Below, in pieces: positions 8,453 to 15,800 of a DNA stretch of 64,000 nucleotides (the first letter of the stretch is position 1; every line of letters begins with the position of its first letter). The notes below the pieces were generated by a model. It worked only from the letters and a program-made list of their open reading frames with translations. It had not been told where the DNA came from and did no database searches. The stretch spans positions 186,001 to 250,000 of the forward strand of contig NZ_JBHRYJ010000002.1 of NCBI RefSeq assembly GCF_042648965.1. The letters run 5' to 3'. Made by a program: the position numbers and the translations under genes. This DNA comes from Ferrovibrio xuzhouensis (GTDB lineage Bacteria; Pseudomonadota; Alphaproteobacteria; Ferrovibrionales; Ferrovibrionaceae).

Positions 8453-8821
8453 TCAGCCGTGGGTTTCTTCCTGGCCGCTGCCATCCAGCCGGACCGCCCG
8501 GAAACCGCCGTCGCCGAGCGCGACCGGGGGCGTCGCGCCGATGCCGGAGCGGCTGATAAAATAGGTCAGGATCGCGCTGCGGACCCGCGAGGTCAGGGTC
8601 TTTTCATGCCGCATCGGATCGCGGTCGACCCGGGTGGCGAAGGCATGGCGGTCGATGCCCTCGCTGGTGCAGATCGCGTCCAGCGCGGCCCATTCCACCC
8701 GCTCGAGGCGGATACTGGTGCGGCCGCGTTCAAGCCGCAGGTTGCGGGTGACGAGGCTGGGGCCGCTGGGCGGCACATCGAGATGGGCGGGGCGTCGTGT
8801 CACAGGCATAACACAACCCAT
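8453..8821 (-). CDS. Ribbon-helix-helix domain protein (RHH_4-type)
   Basis: The protein has 122 residues. The central segment TSIRLERVEWAALDAICTSEGI (about 35-56) followed by SRVRSAILTYF matches the alphaproteobacterial ribbon-helix-helix family in which a beta strand TSIRLE precedes two helices. Such proteins are DNA-binding regulators or small partner proteins. I chose the ATG at 8819-8821 because AGAAAGAGA lies just upstream; a second ATG at 8807-8809 has no such signal, and a TTG further upstream (8843-8845) would extend the protein by eight residues. Upstream is an AT-rich stretch with a perfect TATAAT on the minus strand at 8870-8875. The stop lies 37 bp from the convergent CNNM gene. 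The C-terminal 25 residues look disordered. No target can be proposed from sequence. Confidence 0.75.
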   Translation of the reverse strand: MGCVMPVTRRPAHLDVPPSGPSLVTRNLRLERGRTSIRLERVEWAALDAICTSEGIDRHAFATRVDRDPMRHEKTLTSRVRSAILTYFISRSGIGATPPVALGDGGFRAVRLDGSGQEETHG

Positions 8822-8944
8822 AATATCTCTTTCTGCAATTTTCAAATAATAAGGTTGCAGAATACAAAAATTATAACGTGTCAGATTGTAGGTATACTTT
8901 TTAACACTATCTCTACCGTAAGGTTTCCAAGCGTTTGCAGAGGA
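8822..8944. promoter_or_regulatory. AT-rich intergenic region with TATAAT for the RHH gene
   Basis: This stretch is strikingly AT-rich compared with everything around it. On the minus strand a consensus TATAAT (8870-8875) would place a transcript start about 40 nt before the RHH start codon. No good -35 sits at 17 bp, so the promoter may need an activator. A TATACT on the plus strand (8893-8898) has no gene to drive. The segment also lies directly after the bolA stop, so it could carry autoregulation by the RHH protein. No long hairpin or direct repeat is obvious. Confidence 0.45.
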
Positions 8945-9247
8945 TTACCCATTCGTCCCGCCTGATGGTCCTGCGGCTTCGGTCGGGCTGAGGGCCGTCA
9001 CCGCCAGGGCGTGCACCGGACCGGCCAGTTCCTCGGCCAGAATCCGGTAGACCAGCCGCTGGCGCTGGACCCGGGTCTGGCCGGCAAACTGTGCCGAAAC
9101 CACGGTCAGGCGGAAATGCGTCTCGCCGGCGGCCAGCCCCTTCATGGCGGCATGACCGGCATGGCGGGCGGATTCATCCTCCAGGTCCAGCCGGAGCGGC
9201 GCCAGCGCGTCGGTCAGCTTGGCGGTGATGCGGGCGGCGATCGACAT
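8945..9247 (-). CDS. bolA: BolA family protein
   Basis: The protein has 100 residues with the BolA fold: LTDALAPLRLDLEDESARHAGHAA near the N-terminus, then THFRLTVVSAQFAGQTRVQRQRLVYRILAEEL and VHALAVTALSPTE. The conserved His of the ESxxHxGH segment and the helix-turn-helix-like RVxRxRLVYxxLxxE segment are present. BolA proteins partner with monothiol glutaredoxins and [2Fe-2S] clusters in iron handling and stress response. No glutaredoxin gene is adjacent. The start is preceded by AAGGA. The gene is divergent from a J-domain protein gene followed by cobS-cobT, an order I recall as common in alphaproteobacteria. Confidence 0.9.
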   Translation of the reverse strand: MSIAARITAKLTDALAPLRLDLEDESARHAGHAAMKGLAAGETHFRLTVVSAQFAGQTRVQRQRLVYRILAEELAGPVHALAVTALSPTEAAGPSGGTNG

Positions 9248-9352
9248 GGGAAAATCCTTAACCGGTTGAGAAATTTACAATCCAATGCAGAGGGTAGGGC
9301 AGAGGCAATCGCCTTGCCAGTATTCCCCCGGCAACCCATACTCTGAGGCATC

Positions 9353-9967
9353 ATGACCCGTGCCCGTTCAGCACAGCGACGGATTTTTCTCGACGCCGCG
9401 GCGGAAGCCGCTTTCGGCCGCGCCGGCCTGCGCCAGTGCGATCATCCGAACTGCGCTGCGGAGGGCCTGTTTCCGGCACCGAAAAGCCGGGAACCGCGCG
9501 ACGGCCGCTGGCATTTCTGTCTCGAACATGTGCGGCAGTACAATTCCGGCTGGGATTTTTTCCGCGGCATGAGTGACGCCGAGGTCCTGCGCTATCAGCG
9601 CGAGGACGTGCTGGGCCATCGGCCGACCTGGCGGATCGGCACCAAGCCGCAAAGCGAGGAGCCGCAGGTCTGGGTCAAGGACGATCTCGGCATCCTCGCC
9701 GATGTCGGCGTCATCCTGGGTGCTGCCCGGCGCAAGAGTCCTGCCGAACTGCGGCTGCATCCGCGCGAGCGCGAGGCGCTGACGGAACTGGGTTTCGACA
9801 TCACGACTTTGTCGCTGCCGCTGCGGAAAGCGCAGATCAAGGCGCAGTACAAGGTCATGGTGAAGCGTTACCACCCGGACGCGAATGGCGGTGACCGCGC
9901 CGCGGAAGAAAGGCTGAAAACCATCAACCAGGCCTATGCCTATCTGCAAACGCGTGGCTATACTTGA
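9353..9967 (+). CDS. DnaJ domain protein with C-terminal J domain
   Basis: The protein has 204 residues. The J domain lies at the C-terminus (about 150-204) with the diagnostic loop KRYHPDANGGD between helices II and III and ERLKTINQAYAYLQTRGY as helix III. The N-terminal 90 residues contain two conserved pairs (RQCDHPNCAAEGLFPAP, with Cys-x4-Cys, and WHFCLEHVRQYN), which could bind zinc. J proteins stimulate DnaK ATPase. This architecture is typical of an alphaproteobacterial protein encoded just upstream of cobS. It lies 54 bp upstream of cobS in the same direction and may be co-transcribed with it. A role in assembling the cobaltochelatase is possible but is only inference. Confidence 0.86.
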   Translation: MTRARSAQRRIFLDAAAEAAFGRAGLRQCDHPNCAAEGLFPAPKSREPRDGRWHFCLEHVRQYNSGWDFFRGMSDAEVLRYQREDVLGHRPTWRIGTKPQSEEPQVWVKDDLGILADVGVILGAARRKSPAELRLHPREREALTELGFDITTLSLPLRKAQIKAQYKVMVKRYHPDANGGDRAAEERLKTINQAYAYLQTRGYT

Positions 9968-10021
9968 CGCGCCATTCCTCCCAGACGGCCAGTTAAGCCC
10001 AAGAAAACCCCGAGAGTGACG

Positions 10022-11023
10022 ATGACGGCCCTTCAGACCAAGCCAGTTTCCGCGCCGGCGAGCGACATGCCGGATATCACGATTTCCGTGCGCGACGTGT
10101 TCGGTATCGACAGCGACATGCAGGTGCCGGCGTTCAGCCAGCCGACCGAGCATGTGCCGGATCTCGATCCGGCCTATCGCTTCGATCGCGAGACCACCCT
10201 CGCCATACTGGCCGGCTTTGCCTACAACCGCCGCGTCATGGTTCAGGGTTACCATGGGACCGGCAAATCCACCCATATCGAGCAGGTCGCCGCCCGCCTC
10301 AACTGGCCCTGCGTGCGCGTCAACCTCGACAGCCATATCAGCCGCATCGACCTGGTCGGCAAGGACGCCATCGTGCTGCGCGACGGCAAGCAGGTCACCG
10401 AATTCCGCGAAGGCATCCTGCCCTGGGCACTGCAGTCGCCGGTGGCACTGGTGTTTGACGAATACGATGCCGGCCGTCCGGACGTGATGTTCGTGATCCA
10501 GCGCGTGCTGGAAGTCGAAGGCAAGCTGACCCTGCTCGACCAGAACCGGGTGATCCGGCCGCACAAGGCCTTTCGCCTGTTCTCGACTGCCAACACCATC
10601 GGCCTTGGCGATACCACGGGCCTCTATCACGGCACCCAGCAGATCAATCAGGGCCAGATGGACCGCTGGAGCATCGTCTGCACGCTCAACTACCTGCCGG
10701 CCGATGACGAAGTCGGCATCGTGCTGGCCAAGTCGCCGACCTATACCGGCGACAAGGGCAAGAAGACGATCCAGAACATGGTCGCCGTGGCCGACCTGAC
10801 CCGCGCCGGCTTCATCAACGGCGACATCTCGACGGTGATGAGCCCGCGCACGGTGATCACCTGGGCCGAGAATGCCCGCATCTTCAACGATGTCGGCTTC
10901 GCCTTCCGGCTCACCTTCCTCAACAAGTGCGACGAGCTCGAGCGGCCGATGGTGGCGGAATACTACCAGCGCTGCTTCGGCGAGGAGCTGCCGGAGACCG
11001 CCGCCAAGGCCGACCTGAAGTAG
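10022..11023 (+). CDS. cobS: Cobaltochelatase subunit CobS
   Basis: CobS is the AAA+ ATPase subunit that, with CobT, drives insertion of cobalt into hydrogenobyrinic acid a,c-diamide by CobN in aerobic cobalamin synthesis. The 333-residue protein starts with MTALQTKPVSAP and carries the CobS N-terminal motif DITISVRDVFGIDSDMQVPA. Walker A is GYHGTGKST (about 76-84), and Walker B is ALVFDEYDAG. Sensor residues lie in FRLFSTANTIGLGD. A GTG at 10016 is an alternative start two codons earlier. cobT follows 7 bp later. No other cobalamin gene and no recognisable cobalamin riboswitch is near, so regulation by B12 is not shown here. Confidence 0.94.
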   Translation: MTALQTKPVSAPASDMPDITISVRDVFGIDSDMQVPAFSQPTEHVPDLDPAYRFDRETTLAILAGFAYNRRVMVQGYHGTGKSTHIEQVAARLNWPCVRVNLDSHISRIDLVGKDAIVLRDGKQVTEFREGILPWALQSPVALVFDEYDAGRPDVMFVIQRVLEVEGKLTLLDQNRVIRPHKAFRLFSTANTIGLGDTTGLYHGTQQINQGQMDRWSIVCTLNYLPADDEVGIVLAKSPTYTGDKGKKTIQNMVAVADLTRAGFINGDISTVMSPRTVITWAENARIFNDVGFAFRLTFLNKCDELERPMVAEYYQRCFGEELPETAAKADLK

Positions 11024-11030
11024 GCCGGAT

Positions 11031-12893
11031 ATGGCCGGCAAGCCGGAAAGCCCGATCGAACCGTTCAAGCGCGCGCTGAGTGCAGCGACGCGGGCGATCT
11101 CGCATGATCGCGACCTGCAGGTTTCCTATGGTCCGGAGACACCGGGCCTGCGCGGCAAGCGGGCTCGCCTGCCGGTGCCGGGCCGCGACCTGCCGGCGGC
11201 CGAGGTCGCGCAGATCCGCGGCCTCGCCGATGCCATGGCGCTCAGGCTGCGCCATCACGACGACAGCCTGCATTCCCGCCTGCTGCCCCAGGGCGGTACG
11301 GCGCGTGCGGTATTCGATGCCGTCGAACAGGCGCGCGTCGAGGCGATCGGCAGCAACCGCATGGCCGGCGTGGCGCTGAACCTGAACGCGGCGCTCGACG
11401 ACCGCTGCAAGAGCCGCGGTTATGCCAAGGTCAAGGACCGCTCGGAAGCGCCGCTGGCCGATGTGCTCGGGCTGCTGGCCCGCGAGCGGCTGACCGGCCA
11501 GGCAATCCCGGCATCGGCGCAGAAGATGGTCGGCTACTGGCGCGACTGGATCGAGGAGAAGGCTGGCGGCGACCTCGACCAGTTGATGACAAAGATTGGC
11601 GACCAGCGTGCCTTCGCCAAAGTCGCGCGCCGGCTGATCAAGGACCTCGACCTCGGCGACGAGGAAAGCGGCGATCTCGACGACGAGAGCGAGGGCGAGG
11701 ACGACAACGCCGAGGGCCAGCAGCCGCAGAGCGAATCCGACGGCGAGGATTCCGAACAGGGCGAGGCGGCCTCCAGCGGTATGCAGCAGGCCGACGCGGC
11801 CGATGCCTCGGGCGGCGAGGCCGTCGAGATGGAATCCGAATCCGGCATGGAGCAGGAAGTCGCCGGTTCCGGCGAGGAAGCCGGCAAGGGCCGTCGTCCG
11901 CCGGGTTCCGACATGGCCGGTCACGGCCGCGAAGCCACCTACAAGGCTTTCACCAAGCAGTATGACGAAGTGGTGGTCGCCGACGACCTGTGCGACACCG
12001 AAGAGCTGGCGCGGCTGCGTCATCATCTCGACCAGCAGCTCAGCCATCTGCAGTCAGTGGTCGGCAAGCTGGCCAACCGGCTGCAGCGCCGCCTGCTCGC
12101 CAAGCAGACGCGGTCGTGGGATTTCGACCTCGAGGAAGGCATCCTCGATGCCGCGCGGCTCGCCCGCGTAGTTGCCAACCCGACCCTGCCGCTCAGCTAC
12201 AAGCAGGAAACCGATACCGATTTCCGCGATACCGTCGTCACCCTGCTGATCGACAACTCCGGCTCGATGCGCGGCCGGCCGATCACCGTGGCGGCGATGT
12301 GCGCCGACATCCTCGCCCGCACGCTGGAACGCTGCGCGGTCAAGGTCGAAATTCTCGGATTTACCACGCGCGCCTGGAAGGGCGGCCAGAGCCGCGAGAA
12401 ATGGCTGTCGGACAGCAAGCCCGCCCATCCCGGCCGTCTCAACGACCTGCGTCATATCGTCTACAAGGGCGCCGACCAGCCCTGGCGGCGGGCGCGACGC
12501 AACCTCGGGCTGATGCTGCGCGAGGGATTGCTGAAAGAGAATATCGACGGCGAGGCACTGCTGTGGGCGCATGAACGCCTGATCGGCCGGCCCGAACAGC
12601 GCCGCATCCTGATGGTCATTTCGGACGGCGCGCCGGTCGATGATTCGACCCTGTCGGTCAATCCTGGCAATTATCTCGATCGCCACCTGCGCGAGGTGAT
12701 CGACTGGATCGAGAAGCGTTCGCCGGTCGAATTGACCGCCATCGGCATCGGCCACGATGTCACCCGCTACTACAAGCGGGCGGTGACCATCGTCGATGCC
12801 GAACAGCTTGGCGGCGCCATGATGGAAAAACTGGCCGAGCTGTTCGACGAGGCCCCGCCGATGCTGCGGGTCGGACCTCGCCGCGCCGCCTGA
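11031..12893 (+). CDS. cobT: Cobaltochelatase subunit CobT
   Basis: The protein has 620 residues, with the usual CobT layout. An N-terminal helical domain (1-210) is followed by a long acidic linker (about 212-300, runs such as DLGDEESGDLDDESEGED) and a C-terminal von Willebrand A domain. The MIDAS motif DNSGS is at about residues 407-411, with further metal-coordinating positions in ISDGAPVDDS. CobT forms a ring complex with CobS and connects ATP hydrolysis to CobN. The stop is 3 bp from the stop of the convergent giant histidine kinase. The acidic linker is normal for the family and not a sign of truncation. Confidence 0.94.
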   Translation: MAGKPESPIEPFKRALSAATRAISHDRDLQVSYGPETPGLRGKRARLPVPGRDLPAAEVAQIRGLADAMALRLRHHDDSLHSRLLPQGGTARAVFDAVEQARVEAIGSNRMAGVALNLNAALDDRCKSRGYAKVKDRSEAPLADVLGLLARERLTGQAIPASAQKMVGYWRDWIEEKAGGDLDQLMTKIGDQRAFAKVARRLIKDLDLGDEESGDLDDESEGEDDNAEGQQPQSESDGEDSEQGEAASSGMQQADAADASGGEAVEMESESGMEQEVAGSGEEAGKGRRPPGSDMAGHGREATYKAFTKQYDEVVVADDLCDTEELARLRHHLDQQLSHLQSVVGKLANRLQRRLLAKQTRSWDFDLEEGILDAARLARVVANPTLPLSYKQETDTDFRDTVVTLLIDNSGSMRGRPITVAAMCADILARTLERCAVKVEILGFTTRAWKGGQSREKWLSDSKPAHPGRLNDLRHIVYKGADQPWRRARRNLGLMLREGLLKENIDGEALLWAHERLIGRPEQRRILMVISDGAPVDDSTLSVNPGNYLDRHLREVIDWIEKRSPVELTAIGIGHDVTRYYKRAVTIVDAEQLGGAMMEKLAELFDEAPPMLRVGPRRAA

Positions 12894-12896
12894 TTT

Positions 12897-15800
12897 TCAG
12901 TTCAGCTTTTTCAGCGACGACAGCAGGTTGCCGAGACCGGTCTTGGCATTGGCGCTGAGGCCGCCTGGTGTCGGAGCGTCGGGGCTGGCCGGTGCCGCAT
13001 CACCGGCCGTTGCAGCGATCGCACTGCCGGCGCCGAGCGCCCGGTTCATCGCCCCGATCAGCTGCGGCAGGGAGATCGGCTTGGCGGCATAATCGTCCAT
13101 GCCGGCCGTCAGATAAGCCTCACGGTCGCCTTCCATTGCATTGGCGGTCAGGGCGACGATCGGGATGCGTGCGGCTTCGCCCGGCAGGCTGCGGATCGTG
13201 CGGGTCGCCGTCATGCCGTCCATTTCCGGCATCTGCACGTCCATCAGAACGATGTCGTAGGGCGCCTTCTGCACCTGCTCGCAGGCTTCGATACCGTTGG
13301 TCACCATGTCGACCTGGTGGCCGAGCTGGCGCAGCATCATGCCGATCACCATCTGGTTCACCTGGTTGTCCTCGGCGACGAGAATGCGCAGCAGGCGGCG
13401 CGTGGCGGGGCCTTCCACCGCTTCCGGGCGCTGCGCCTCGACGACCGGCTCGCCTTCCGGCAGCGTGACGGTGAACCAGAAGGTGCTGCCTCTGCCCTCG
13501 ACGCTGTCGATGCCGATGGTGCCGCCCATCAGTTCGACCAGCTGCTTCGAGATGGCAAGCCCGAGCCCGGTGCCGCCGAAGCGCCGGGCGATCGAGGTGT
13601 CGGCCTGACTGAACTGGCTGAACAGGTTGCCGACCTTGTCCGCGGCGATGCCGATGCCGGTATCGCACACCTTCACGGTAATCGCGTGGTGCCCATCATC
13701 GGCAGGATGGCTGGCGACGAGAATCTCGATCTGGCCCGTATCGGTGAACTTGATGGCATTGCCGACCAGATTCAGCATGATCTGGCGCAGGCGACCGGTG
13801 TCGCCCTTCAGATAGCGCGGCGCCTCGGCCGGCACCTGGGCCGAGAGCTGCAGGCCTTTCATGACTGCCCGCGGATTCATCATCGAGATGATGCTCTCGA
13901 TCAGTTGCGGCAGGTCGAAATCCAGTGCCTCGAGCGTGATCTTGCCGGCCTCAAGCTTGGAAAAGTCGAGGATGTCGTTGATCAGCGTCAGCAGATGCTC
14001 GGCCGAACCGCGGGCCGTCGACAGCAGCTTGCCCTGATGTGCCGTCAGCTCGGTATTCAGCATCAGGCCGATGGTGCCGAGAACACCGTTCATCGGCGTG
14101 CGGATCTCGTGGCTCATCATCGCCAGGAATTCCGACTTCGCCCGGCTGGCTTCCTCGGCGCGGTCCTTCTCGACGGCATAACTGTCGGCCAGTTCGCGCA
14201 GGCGATAGGCCTGTTCCTCGACCTGGCGGTTGGCCGCCTGCAGGTTGGCGACATGGCGTTCCAGTGCCGCCTGTTGGTCCTTGAGCGCGGTGATGTCGCG
14301 GGCGACGGTCACGATGCCGCCATCGGCGGTGCGCTGTTCCTGCACCAGCAGCCAGCGGCCGCTTTGGGTCAGCCGTTCCATCACCGGTCCGGGATTCTGA
14401 TGGGCCTTGACCCGGGTCGCAACCCAGGCCTCGGGGTCGCTGTCGCCGGCATGCCCCTTGGCAAGCCGGCTGCGCGTCAGTTCCTCGAAGGTCATGCCAG
14501 GGCGCGCCACATCCCGCATGTCGGGGTAATAATCGAGGATCCGCCGGTTGAACATGACGATTCGATCTTCGCTGTCATACAGCACGAAGCCTTCGTCGAT
14601 GGCCTCGATCGCATCGCGCAGTTTCTGCTCGGCCTGCTTCAGGGCGGTGATGTCGGTCCCGATGCCGACGATGCCGCCTTCGGCCGTGCGCTGCTCACGG
14701 ATCAGGATCCAGCGGCCGTCGTCGAGCTGGCGTTCGATCGGACCGGTCGGGTTGCGATGACTGGCGAGGCGCTCGGCGATCCAGGCCTCCTCGCTGCCGG
14801 CGGCCGCGGGGAAAGCTCCCAGTGCCATGCCGCGACGCAGGATCTCCTCGAAGCTGGCGCCGGGCCGCAGAATGGCAGCCAGCGGCCAGTAATATTCGAC
14901 GAAGCGCTGGTTGAACAGAACGATCCGATCGTCGGCGTCGTAGAGGATGAAGCCTTCGTTGGTCGCCTCGATGGCATCGCGCAGGCGCTGTTCAGCCCGC
15001 TTCAGGTCGCTGATGTCGCCGACGATGGAGATCAGGCCGCCATCGGCCGTGCGGTGGCGCTGAGTGCGCAGCCAGTGGCCGGGAAACAGTTCGGCATCGA
15101 TCGGCTCGCCGCTCGGCTCGCGGAAGTCCTGCCGCAGGGCCGCAATATAGGCATCGACGTCAAGGCCCGGCGTGAGTTCGGCCCGCCGGGCCGTGGCTGC
15201 CCGCAGGACCTCCTCGTTGTGGATGCCGACTTTCACTACAGCCGGATCATGGCCGGTCAGTGCATAGAAGCGGGCATTGGCCATGACGAGGTAGCCGTCA
15301 CGGTCATACAGAGCGAAGCCTTCGGCCAGCGCTTCGATGGCATCGCGCAGACGTTGTTCGGCCCGCTTGAGGTCACTGATATCGGCAAAGACGGTGATGA
15401 CGCCGCCATCGGCCGTGCGCCGCCGCACCATACGCAGCCAGACATCCGGATAGGGCTGGGCATCGACCGGATTGCCGGTCGGGTCCCAGAATTCCTTGGT
15501 GATCTGCTCGACATAGGCTTCGCGGTCGAAATCCGCGTCGTAATTCCGCCGGTCCAAAGTCAGGCGCATGATTTCGCTGAAATGCACGCCGGGCTGGATG
15601 AGGGCCGGGTCCTGGCGAGTCACCTCGTAATAGCGGTGGTTGGCCATGACCAGATAGCCATCGCGATCATAGAGCAGGAAGCCCTCGTCCAGTGTCTCGA
15701 TGGCGTCGCGTAGGCGCTGCTCGGCCAGCTTGAGGTCGGTGATATCGGAAAACACACTGATCTTGCCGCCGATTGAGGTCCGCTTGCGGGTCAGGCGGAC

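Noticed and set aside
8429..8463. Possible terminator hairpin after the CNNM gene
   Set aside because: The CCCAC/GTGGG arms are too short and far apart, the GGCGCC repeats are self-complementary only locally, and no T-run follows.
8891..8899. GGTATACTT in the AT-rich region near bolA as a further GntR site
   Set aside because: It lacks the flanking TG/CA of the other sites and is in a very AT-rich segment where such matches are expected.
9968..10021. Cobalamin riboswitch before cobS
   Set aside because: The gap is only 54 bp and contains no B12-box-like sequence, far too short for the element.
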